Source: Vitrella brassicaformis
Taxonomy: Eukaryota > Sar > Vitrellaceae
Assembly: GCA_001179505.1 (NCBI GenBank)
Contig: CDMY01000542.1
Coordinates: 144,154-208,153 of the forward strand
Direction: 5' to 3'
DNA: 64,000 nt
The translations under genes and the position numbers were made by a program. Below are positions 26,185 to 36,451 of the stretch, one piece after another (positions within the stretch are counted from its first letter, which is position 1; every line of letters begins with the position of its first letter). Under the pieces are notes generated by a model. It was not told the origin of the DNA. It searched no databases and saw only the letters and a list, made by a program, of their open reading frames with translations.

Positions 26185-28005
26185 TCACCATATAGGGTCA
26201 TGGAGCACATCGATCCTGAGGTCGTAATCCTGCAGCGCCGACACAGCCTTCTTGACGTAATCGGTGAATGTCTCCTGGTCTTGCTGGAGTTGGAAAAAGA
26301 GCTCGCCGGAGGCGGGTGCGCGGGCGATGAGCTCATCCATCGCTTGTGCCCGGACAGAAGCCCTTTCGTCAACCACCCTCCCATCACCATCAACGGCCTC
26401 GGCGAGGTCAAAATCGCGCAGCCTCGGCCCCTCCTCTTGTCGCACAAAAACAATGTTGTCCGCTTTGAGATGATCTGAAAAGGCACATAAAGCAATCAAC
26501 CCCACTGCGAGAAGGCTGTTGCGCATCTCCTGGTTCTCCGGTTGACTTATGTGGTAGAAGCCAACGATCCCAAAGAACAGCGCAAAGCCGAGCATCACCG
26601 CTTCCCAACCACCGCCACCCAGCCTTGGCAACGCCCCACGGAACGGCGTGCACGCAAGTACGTCGCTGTCCTGGATGTGCTCGAGAGCGAGGAACAGCCT
26701 GTCGATGATGACTCTGCAGTGGAATTCTGGCAGTTGGCCCTCGAAGCTGTCCAGGTAGCTGCTGAGAGTGATGCCGCTCAGCTTCTCCAGCACGATGTTG
26801 ACGTAGTCGGCACCCACAATGTATGGGGGGCTGTCGTGCTGGAGAAGCTCGTAGACGGCGCGTGCAGTGGGGCAGCTGAGGGCAACGACGTGAAGCCACA
26901 CAATTCCACAACACATCATCTGCAAACATTGCTTACATTGCTGATTGTCTCGATGCTCTGCGCGACCCGCACGTAGAGAGGCAGGGTTTGGGGTACGTGT
27001 CGACAACGAATCGGCACACCTGCAAAACACAGAGGCACAAAACACACAGACACACGCACAGACGCATAGACATACACACGTACGCATCGATGCCGCATCC
27101 GCAATTGATGCGTCACCTGCGGTCGTGATGATGTTAATGTTCATGCATAGCTCCACAGATGCTGAAAAGGGTCGCCATATTGTTTATGGGCTTCTATCAC
27201 GGCCAGAACCTTGTTCCGCTCCTCTTCGATGGTGTAGATGGCTCCAACCTTGCTAAAGATTACGGCCATCCTACGTGCCATCCTGCGGTCCTTCTTCGAC
27301 TGAGCCGTCGAGAAAAGATCCCGGATGAAATTGATGAACAGCAAATCGATGGGAGTAGCCATGCTCGTGTGGAGGGGGGGACGCGCGCGTCTGTCGTGTG
27401 TCGCACGGGCCCTCACGTCGCTGGGCGCAGGAGAGGATTTGGCTATCCTCTTGACGACGCAGTGCCTCCTCGTCTCCCTGTCGATGGCCGTCCACAGCTG
27501 TGTGCCGTCCCTGAACCAATCACACATTCACACACACGGACAGATTCCCTTCTTACCCACTGACGCCCTACGTACCTCTGGCGCGGCGCCAGATCCACGT
27601 CGAGGAGAAACGCTCGGTGATGTTCTTCAAGTTCCCCATCGTGCTGTTTTGTTCAGGAGGGAACCGAAGGGAAAAACGCGTACGCACACGCCGCGAACGA
27701 GCGCTGATGGCGCTCGTCCACGCAGGGCACAGAGCGACGAAGATGGGTCTGTGCGACTAGCTGGCGCTGCTCGAGCTCACCCGTTTGAATGACATGCTGC
27801 TGGAGAGTGTGGTGGGGCGCGCGGGAGTGGACGAGGAGCGGGCCGCTGATGACAGGGATGTTGGCGACACACCACAGTGCGCCGTCGGACACCACGGATT
27901 GCAATACGATGAATTCGCAGAATCGTCTAATCTTGTTTTTTTTTCCGTCTCACGCGATTTCTCGACGAGAATTCTAATTCTCGCCAAACTTTGTGGACCT
28001 TGCAT
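26185..28005 (-). CDS. Divergent protein-kinase-like protein (HLKADN, DFD)
   Basis: Multi-exon minus-strand gene. The N-terminal exon (ATG at 28005 or 27800) may splice at 27783 to an exon beginning after CAG near 27645. That is followed by the N-lobe strand GTQLWTAIDRETRRHCVVKR with a candidate ATP-binding lysine, and a helical segment ending about 27145. A further exon reads YVNIVLEKLSGITLSSYL and IIDRLFLALEHIQDSDV. After a hydrophobic insert of about 55 residues it shows SDHLKADNIVF (catalytic-loop equivalent, with K and N but D of HRD displaced) and RLRDFDLAEA (DFD instead of DFG). No APE motif is seen. The insert may be an unspliced 3n intron. It is a distant relative of the 36-43 kb family or another atypical kinase. 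Splice phases are partly unresolved, so the protein model is provisional. Confidence 0.5.
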
Positions 28006-28022
28006 CGAACCAGCAACGTCCC

Positions 28023-29457
28023 TTATGCCCCTGCTGTCCTCTGCCCACTATCTCGCAGATCTGGCCTCTCGCACCCAGCCGCACACGTAACAACAGCTAC
28101 ACCCTCCATGGCTACTCTTTCCCGATCTTCCACCCCATCACAGTCACACTCGTTCTGCCGTGCGTCAGCCGGCGACACATCCACCCCTACATCAATCGAC
28201 TCAAGGCGGGTCGGCTGCGTGTCTGCCTTGGTCATCTTCTCCGTGCCTCTGTCCTTGTCAGCCACCATCACCTCCCCGTTTGTCTTTCTTTGTTCTCTGC
28301 GGCTCTGCCACAGCACGAGGGCAGAATGTGCAACCATGGTGAACAGCACAATGCTCACGCCAATCAGAGCCATCGTTGAAGGCGTCTCACCCTCAGAGAG
28401 GAACACATAGAAAGGCCCCAAAACCACCTCCACATTCAAGAAGAGAGCCGCTTCTGCCGGATGGAGATATCGTGGGCCGATGGTGAGGCAGGCGAAGGCT
28501 ATTGGGATGGACAAGCACCCCTGGATCACAAACCAACCGATGTCGGACCACTTGAAGTAGCCGAGCGGCGTGAAATCGAGCTCTCCTGCTGCGGCAGAAA
28601 CAATGGTTGTCAGCAGGGCGGCGTAGGCGACAATGAGCATTGGGCTGAGATGGCTGTGCTTGCGCAGCAGGGCCTTGACAACGACAAAGTAGATACCCAC
28701 AGTGATGGCCACCACCAAAGCCAGCAGGTTGCCCCACAGACCACTGCCATTGATGTCATCGATGAACACAAGGGCCACACCGCTTAGAACAGCAACGATG
28801 GCCAGCCACAGAGAGAGGGGCGCGTGCTCACGGAGAAATAATGTCGAGAAGAGACCAGCGAATAGAGGATTTGACGCGATGATCCTGCGATCACACGAAA
28901 GACAGTGAGTGGATAGATGTCAGTTGGCAAGCGCTGCTTACCCGAGAGTGTTGGCGACCGTTGTCATTAGAATGGCGAATGGAAAGGAAAGCTGCGGCAG
29001 ACAGACAGACACTTCAGAGCGTCAGGAACGTGCATTCAAGCATTCGGTTCGCTTAACCTGTGTGAGTGAGAGGGGAGCAATCGCGCACAGGACGCCAGGG
29101 AAGCCAGCCTTGAGTGTCCGCCATCGCTCACCAGGCGGCGTCGTGACAAGCGTGGCGGTCAGCAGAGTGAAGAAGAGGAGGATCTGCCGCCCAAATGCAA
29201 TGGTCCAGGCATTGTAGTGCTTCACCTGCCTGCAGTACGAGCAAGAAAAAGAGAACACACGAATGAACCACAAGCCGTGAATGCAATGTATCCTCCTTTC
29301 TGTGTGTATGCGTGCCGATCCCCGACCTGATCAGCAATGAATCTGGCGTGAGCACAAGAACGCCGCCGAGAACGACAAGTGTCCCCTTCAGTCTGTCTGG
29401 CAAATGCGCGCATCGAAGAATCCTCCTCAAGCCTTTCGATGATTCTCTCGTGGTCAT
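28023..29457 (-). CDS. EamA/DMT-superfamily transporter
   Basis: Integral membrane transporter of the drug/metabolite superfamily. Exons: 29327-29457, 29058-29229, 28942-28991, 28023-28884, all in phase, giving about 400 aa. Hydrophobic helices follow one another: GTLVVLGGVLVLTPDSLLI, FGRQILLFFTLLTATLV, FAILMTTVANTLG, NPLFAGLFSTLFLRE (an EamA-type loop), LWLAIVAVLSGVALVFID. The second repeat carries LLALVVAITVGIYFVVVKAL, LIVAYAALLTTIVSAAAGE and AEAALFLNVEVVLGPFYVFL. This is the two-times-five-helix EamA arrangement. The substrate cannot be read from sequence. The C-terminal ~80 residues are polar and cytosolic. The gene is head to head with phosphatidylserine decarboxylase across 383 bp. Confidence 0.8.
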
Positions 29458-29840
29458 TTGTGGTGGGGCGAGCAGGACCGAGTACCACCGAGTATCACTG
29501 CCTCAGCCGCCTCAAATTCGCAAGGCGCTTGCCATTCTAAGCTCGTAGCTGATCTCGCAAAAAGGGATTTCGAGGTTCGGGCCTTGTTGGTGGTCTGTAC
29601 AGTAGCAGTGAGAAGAGTGAAGACCTGTCCAGCACCGAAATCGACAGATCCGGCGCATTCGCATCGCATGCATCATCACAGAGGTCATTGACGAGGGAGC
29701 TGGTGTGCGCATCTATTGAGGCTGTAGCTGGGCAGCAGCAAGCATCGTGTTGTGTTCCCATTCATCGCTTTGTCATTGGAAGGCAGTGAGTGAGTGAGTG
29801 GAATTCGTCGGCTGGCGGCTGTCTTTGAAGGGCAGCAGAT

Positions 29841-31955
29841 ATGGGGACCAACTTCTCGCGCCGCATCGGCAGCCAGCCGAAAGTGGGCGTCTTCACGTAA
29901 GCCACATGATGAGATGCGCATATGTGCACGCCACACAGACATCGATTGCTCATGATTCGTGTGGCGTGTGGTGGTGTGTGTTGCACTGACTGGCGTCGTC
30001 AGGTGGGTGTCGCACCACCCGAAGAAGCTTGTGGCAGGCATCACGGCTATAGTTCTCTTCAATTCTGACTACAAGTTCGGCGAGGCCGTGCAGGTCATGG
30101 GCAACTCGGCTGGGCTCACAAACGTTCATACGGTGAGGGAAGGTCGGCACCCACCCACATCCACCACAAACACGTGAACGGGTGGTGCCATGCGTCTGTG
30201 TGGCTGTCTGTGTCAGTTATGGTTTCTTCGGATAATCTTCGGCCGGACTCGATCGCGGTGGACGGGATTTCTCATGGCCAAACCACTCCCACACTGGACG
30301 AGGTGAGCCAACCAACACCGCGACACGAACGCTTTCTCTTCCTGACGTTAATGCCAGTGTGTGTGTGTGTGTGTGTGTGCAGGAAGCATGTGTTCGGTGC
30401 AGGTGCATATCTGCTGGGCATCAACATGGACGAGGTGCGGTATCCGATCGACTCCTACCGCAGCATCACCGACTTCTTCTGCAGACAACTCTTGCTCGAC
30501 GCTCGGCCCATCGAAGACGCACACCCATCCGCAATGGTGCCACAGCCACACTCACACTCACACGGTGCCCTCCCAGGTTGACGCGTGTGTCATGGACTCA
30601 TGTCCATCAGGTGAGCCCGTGTGACTGCAAGGTGATGACGCTCGGTGACATCCCTCTGTCGGTGAGCCAGCGGTCGCCGACCGACATCGGTGGGGGCCTC
30701 ACGGGCGAGGAGGAGGCCCTCCTTTACGACATACGGGACGACAGATACAGACTGCCGGCCATGAAAGTCAAAGGTCTGTCGGCTGATGCTGATGCAATGC
30801 TGCTTACACAGAGAGAGAGAGGAGAATGAATGACCACATTGCATTGCACTGCTTGTGTCGTGTCTATCTGTCCAGGCACCAGCTATCTGATGAGGCATTT
30901 TCTCGGCGAAGACCCCAGGAGGAAAGCATCGGTCAGCCACCTAAACACGAGAGAGGAATCGCCCACACACACAAACGACTCAACATGCACTGCACCATTC
31001 TGCTTCGTGTGTGTGTGCGCAGAAGCCGCTCAAGTACTGTGTGTTGTATCTGGGTCCTGCCGACTACCACCACTTCCACTCGCCGTGTGAGTACGACATC
31101 CGCATGGCCAAACACTTCCCCGGCGACCTCCTGCCCGTCAACAGCTTCTTCTTCAGCACATTCAACGTCAGCCAGCCAACCACATAGACAGACGCCATGA
31201 CATGCAGACACCGCCCGCCCGCCCCTCCATCTGCTCATTGCAGCTGTGCTGTGCCTCTCTGTGTGGGGATGTGTTTGTGTAGGACATCTTTGCGGTCAAC
31301 GAGCGTGTTGTAGTGAACGGTAATTGGCACGAGGGCAAGCTGTGGTTTGCGGCTGTCGGGGCATACAACGTGGGCAGCATAAAACTCTCATTCGACAGGG
31401 TCAGTGAGTTGGGGGGCAGCACACCAGGCAAGACACGCAGAGAGGGCCGAAAACACAGTTGCCGTGTGTGCGCCTGTCTGTGTGTCAGAAATGTTGGACC
31501 AACCGGTACCGCACCCCGCCTGTCTATCTGGGAGGGGAGGTCTTCTCCAACCAATACAAAGGTACACACACCTCACACGCATCCACCGACACAGACACCA
31601 TCTCGAGACATGTCAGGCCTGATTCATCTGACTGACTGATTGCCTGTCTGTCTGTCTGTCTGTATGAGTCTCAGATGGGGTGCGGCTGGACCGATCGGAG
31701 CATTTGGGGCACTTTCGTCTCGGCTCCAGCATCATCCTCATATTCGAGGCGCCAGAGGACTGGGAGTGGACTGTGGTGAGCAGACACACACACCGGTGCT
31801 GCGTGTCCCGCCCTCACTCTTTTGTGTGTGTGTGTATGTGTGTGTGTGTTGTGCAGCAAGAGGGTCAGAAGCTGCGTGTGGGTCAGAGGTTAGGTGCTCT
31901 CAAGGGCGTTGAGCCCGTTCCCCCCGAGCAGCCGACGCCACTGCTGGCCACATGA
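29841..31955 (+). CDS. Phosphatidylserine decarboxylase
   Basis: Converts phosphatidylserine to phosphatidylethanolamine after self-cleavage to a pyruvoyl enzyme. Eleven exons: 29841-29897, 30003-30132, 30217-30302, 30383-30536, 30611-30773, 30876-30931, 31023-31166, 31283-31399, 31489-31561, 31675-31775, 31857-31955, all joining in phase. The N-terminus contains a short hydrophobic stretch (LWFLRIIFGRTRS). Family motifs follow: RSITDFFCRQL, VSPCDCKV (usually VSPADG), the active-site strand YLGPADYHHFHSPCEYDI, then NERVVVNG and GAYNVGSI. The processing site is FRLGSSIILIFEAP, where the second Ser of GSS would become the pyruvoyl group. LGSS rather than LGST is the form described for Plasmodium-type enzymes. 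The C-terminal strand GQKLRVGQRLG is as expected. Cys in VSPCDC in place of Ala and Gly is unusual. Confidence 0.92.
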
Positions 31956-32088
31956 CGTGACGATGCGTCGAAGGGCTGCAATGCAGCCAGCGTGACGCGG
32001 GACAGACAGACAGACACTGTGGTGTGATGTGCAGCGGGTGACTGACGTGAGGGACAGACAGACGATTTGGCGGCGAAGCGTTTTGTGA

Positions 32089-32110
32089 CATGATTGATGC
32101 GATGCCTGTA
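32089..32110 (+). repeat. 22-bp dispersed repeat, copy 2
   Basis: Exact match of the 22 bases at 15642-15663, located 134 bp after the stop of the phosphatidylserine decarboxylase gene. Confidence 0.7.
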
Positions 32111-32350
32111 GACATATAATGGACACTTGGTGTGTATCAGACAGACATCACTCGAACTCCTGGTCTCTCTGTGTGCCTCTGTTGCCTCTGCCCAGACACA
32201 CGAAGTGAGAAGTCGAGTCTGCATGATGTGTGACACACGCCCAATGACGGACGCAGCGTGACACACTTCAATCCACGAGTTATGAGCGTTCGTGAGTGAC
32301 CCCCGAAGGAGCATTTGATGGTATATCTGTGGTTGGTGTGAGGTGTATGG

Positions 32351-32450
32351 GTGTGTCGGCTGACCTATTCTGCCGGCCATTGGTTGGCGTAGGCCGTCAG
32401 ATCAAACATAGCCGATGTGCCAGTGTGGCAGGCGATGTAGGAGGGAGAGG
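32351..32450 (+). repeat. ~100-bp dispersed repeat, left inverted copy
   Basis: Matches, with a few substitutions and small indels, the reverse complement of 35976-36074. Shared phrases include TGACCTATTCTGCCGGCCAT, AGCCGATGTGCCAGTGTGGC and GATGTAGGAGGGAGAGG. The region between 31956 and 33395 otherwise holds no recognisable gene. Confidence 0.8.
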
Positions 32451-33395
32451 GGCATGCGTCACACAGACAGCCCCCTCCCGCTGCAGTCAACCTGCGATCG
32501 GTCCCCGATGACATGGGCGTGTGTAGCGGCACTTGACAAATTGGCTTGAGTGCATAACATAAACTAACAGTGACAAATGCACTCACCCGTCAGTCAGCTA
32601 TGTACGATACATATGACACATCGAAGAGCAGGTAGGGTACCTCAGCTGGGCTCAGTCCAGCGAAGAGTACACTTCATTGACGCCAATCAGCCACAAACGC
32701 AGGACCATGCACCATCGCCAGCCCCCTCACATATCACGTTGCTCCTGGCGATGAGACCTCATGAGGCCGTGTTGGCATCGGCTGGCACGTCCACGGCCGT
32801 CGCTTGGCCAGGGAGAACCGACACCTAGCCCCTGACAGACCAACACACACACACACACACACACACAACACGACAGACGAGGTCTCAGATATCTGATGAG
32901 CGGCTCATCTCACTTGTCAGCTCCTCTCACGTGTCCCCGCCTGCGACGATGCTCCGGCAAGATCAGCAAAGCTCCGCGCCTCCCATTTCCCTCCGTGTCT
33001 GCCCAGATCTCTCAATTCATCTCATCGAGCCGGACGAATCGATGGCTGGAAGCGAGAACACACACATCCTTGGGTCTGCAGGACGAGGAAACGGCTCTCG
33101 GCCACAAGGCCATCTGGTCGACCGACAACTCTGTGAAATCCGCAAGGGGAAGTCTGCTCTGCAGATCTCGCCATCAATCAATGGCATCTCCTGCCGCCCT
33201 GCAGCGGCGTTGCGCCTGTGATCCGCCATTTGAGATAGTCTCACGTCCTTTTTCCTTCTCCTCTCTGCGTTGCGAGCTTCAGCTCGCATGCAAGGGAGGA
33301 AAGGAATGAAAACCGTTCATGGTGACGACAGATGCGTGCAGAGCGCTCGTGACGCCCGAGGAATCAGTCTGATTCATAACTTTGCAGGACGATGG

Positions 33396-35035
33396 ATGGC
33401 AAAAGCGAATCAGGTGAGAGAAGAGCAGCCTGCCGGCCGGCCAAACCTCGGGCCAAACAAAGCACGTGAACGATGGGATAGATCATTGTGTGTGCTGTCT
33501 GCGTGTGAATGTGTTGTCATTCGGTCTGTCTGGTGCAGATGAGTGAAATGGGAACCAGGGATGAGATGCTCAAACAGATTCAGGGCTATCAGACCAATCA
33601 GGCGAGGGTACCTAATCGGCACACTCACCTCACTCATTCAGTGCATCCGTCGCTCATCGGTTGCTTTGTGTTGTTTGTGTGTGCTGTGGTGTGCAGGTCA
33701 ACAGTGGCATCGGCCGACTCACTCAAATGGACACCTCTGCGATCACACCACTGGTGCGGCCAGACTGCCACACACAGCACAAAGGCCTCTGTGTCATGAT
33801 GCTCTCGTGTGCTCTCATTCACTCATTCATCAGATGGTGGCCAATGTCACTCGTCAACTCGCCAATGAATCGGCCCGTCTGGCCCAGCTGGCGGACAGCA
33901 TCGACTCGACCATCGCACTCACAACACACACCCGCACTCAGGTGAGAGAGAGACCACACAGTGACACACACAGACACACACAGCTGCCTGTATGTCTTTC
34001 TGTGTGTCGTCAGGCTCGGCGGTTGCACGTGACTGACATTCCCGCCGGGCCGATGAGCATCGTCCTGGCATTCTCTGACCTCACGACCGTCGGCCGCTTC
34101 AAGTCGACAGCCCGCCACTTCAGAAACGCCCTGCGGCCCATCATCCGCAATATTCGGCTGCGGAGGGCCATCGAGTGTGCGGGGGTGTGGGCTGTGGTGC
34201 GGTTCGACGATCAGCTGAGCCACGGCGATGTGATGAAGGCCATGTGGGTGATGGAGGAGGAGGGCGAGGCCGGCTGGGTTGAGGCGGCTGACACGCTCAG
34301 ACTCTCCGAGCATCTCGGCTGTTGCCAGCTGCCGGTTACTGTGGGTGCTGGAGATATGCAGACACACGCCAGCAAGGCGGTAAGCACGACACACAGAAGA
34401 GGCAATGGGAAAGCTGCTGGATGTGTCATTCAGGACTTCTTGGCACTGCCCCGCTTCTGTGCGCAGTGGATGCTCGTCGGTCGCAATGTCGTCCTCCGTC
34501 GCCGCACTGGCCAACAAGACGGCACACTCCAGCTCTTCCGCCATAACCATGAGATTCGCATCATCCACAACCAACCCGGCTTCGCCATCACCCTCAACCC
34601 GCCCCTCCCCCACCCCAACCGCCCCATCCATCCCTTCTCACAGCACCCCTTCCAGCAACACGCCAAGCCACACGACCCGCCCGTCTGTCAACGCATTGGG
34701 TGGGATGATGTTGTAGGCTTGGTGGCGGTAGGTGCCCACGACTGGCGCGCTTTCTCATCGGCGAGCTCCATGCTGAAGAGGCTGATGCTGAATTACCGGG
34801 TGATGGTTGGGGACGGCATCTCCCATTCGCCAATAGTGGCGGTAGACCGGTGAGTGGATGGACGGCAGGTCGCCTGTACCATAGCAAATAGCCTGTGCTA
34901 TGTGTCAAATGTGTGTGCATCAGGAGTGTGTGTGGTGGTTATTTGGATCGCATCGTGACACAATCCCCTCACACGCCCCTTGACGAGTGCTCACACGTGA
35001 CGGCATACGAGGCGGTCGATGGGGCCTGTGTGTAG
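33396..35035 (+). CDS. Unknown protein, coiled coil then F-box-like segment
   Basis: Seven exons in phase: 33396-33413, 33539-33607, 33697-33753, 33834-33941, 34014-34379, 34434-34849, 34924-35035; about 380 aa. The N-terminal part is helical and likely a coiled coil (NVTRQLANESARLAQLADSI). A following segment, IVLAFSDLTTVGRFKSTARH with FRNAL, resembles the helix pattern of an F-box but lacks the conserved Pro start, so this is only a suggestion. The C-terminal half contains a His/Pro-rich loop and a beta-rich region (DDVVGLVAVGAHDWRAF). I do not recognise a family. The start exon is only 18 nt; a start at the ATG in exon 2 is the alternative. Confidence 0.55.
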
Positions 35036-35975
35036 TCGCATCGGCTGACATCATCGTACGACCCGTTCATGGCATGGGTTGCCTTTCGCACCCCTCCAGG
35101 CACCAACCAGAACGGTACGCATGCGTGTGAGGGAACGAGAACCCCACAACACGTGTTGTGTTGTGCCATCCTGTGGCCTCCTCTATGGCTGCGTGCAAAA
35201 GGCATCTTCATTCGTACCACCGAATCGCCAGCAGCAGGTGTGGCCCATGACGCCCCATTCGCCCACCGATTCCCCCTGACGGCAGCCAAGGCGAGGCCCG
35301 TCCTCGGCCCCATCGCAACCATCGTCCTCGACGGCCAGGCACTCTAGACCATGATGTAGGCATTGTGCGGGTGTTATTGTGGGTTCTACAAGCTGACTTG
35401 CTGAACGACTAGCGTCACGGGGGACACACAAGTAGCTGACTGTCTGTCTGGTGGTAAGGTGGGTGGGCGGACTGGGTGCTGCATGATGGACAGACAGATG
35501 CGTGCGTGCGCAAGGTCTGGATGTGACGAATGCGTGTGTTGAGAAGATTATGCGCACATCATGTCAATCGGTCCTTTGCTTTAGTCTTTTTTCTGTCCGA
35601 CAAGCTATACCGTCACGTCACACAGAGAAGAGGCGCACAGATGTGCCTATTCACGTACGGATGTCCTCATGCACGGCGACAGCACACCACACGGACTGGG
35701 GCAGAAAATCGGTGCCCACGCATGGAAGATAAAGATGAAATAGAGATGGGTGTTTCTTCTGTCAGCGGCAGCAACCGACAGACGCTCCGCAGAGCTTTGC
35801 AGATCGGATGGCTCAGCAAAGTTCTGCAGAAGAAGTGCCGCACTTTTGCAAATCGGATGGCAGCAGGGGCGATTGTGTCCGCTGACTTGCTGCCGTCCAG
35901 ACGGATGTCATGAGAATCCTTCCATCAATCCGGCCACGCACCCCACAAGAGAAACAATCGCAGGTTGATGGTAGA

Positions 35976-36074
35976 CCTCTCCCTCCTACATCGCTGCCAC
36001 ACTGGCACATCGGCTGTGTGCAATCTGACGGCCTATGCCTAGTAATGGCCGGCAGAATAGGTCAGCTGACACAC
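35976..36074 (-). repeat. ~100-bp dispersed repeat, right inverted copy
   Basis: Reverse-complement partner of 32351-32450, 3.5 kb away. The two copies face each other and bracket the unknown gene at 33396-35035. Confidence 0.8.
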
Positions 36075-36106
36075 TAACCACCAGGGCTGCCCTTTCCTTT
36101 CCGGCG

Positions 36107-36162
36107 AGAATTGGAGACGTTACTGGCCGGCGAGAATTTTGGACAGTAACGTCTCCAATTCT
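36107..36162. repeat. Perfect 19-bp inverted repeat (hairpin)
   Basis: The left arm 36107-36125 (AGAATTGGAGACGTTACTG) is the exact reverse complement of the right arm 36144-36162, with an 18-bp loop. The phrase CCGGCGAGAATT occurs twice in direct orientation, at 36101 and 36127, overlapping the left arm and loop. It lies about 30 bp after the inverted repeat copy. Confidence 0.8.
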
Positions 36163-36451
36163 GACACAAGAAATTTCATTTCGGCGTTTGGCATCAGTTC
36201 GTCCGTGTTCTGTTCTCTGCTCTCCCGTAATCACTTCGTCGCACCAGCTCCACGCCATCGAGGCACCTCTCCGACCGACTGACGACGGTGGGTGCCCCGA
36301 TGAGACCGTCCTACTCCGCCCCCCTCATGGGATGTGTGTCCACCGGCTGGGCCCAGCCACAGCAGCGAGATGGCACGGCCGCCAAGCGACCGAGGACGGA
36401 GCGGAGTCGTGGACTTCGCTTTCCCCTCGGCCCGCACGGAGACGCTTATAC

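Larger units (their letters stand above)
35036..36451. other. Spacer with possible exon and repeat copies
   Basis: An open plus-strand frame at 35061-35347 (ending IATIVLDGQAL) is possible coding sequence, but no domain or splice partner was found. A local imperfect duplication of CAGATCGGATGG-like phrases lies near 35800-35860. The right inverted copy of the ~100-bp repeat (35976-36074) and a hairpin (36107-36162) follow. Confidence 0.4.

Noticed and set aside
33819-34631. 270-residue minus-strand frame
   Set aside because: Opposite exons at 34014-34849 whose plus-strand phases all agree; the minus frame has no recognisable motif.
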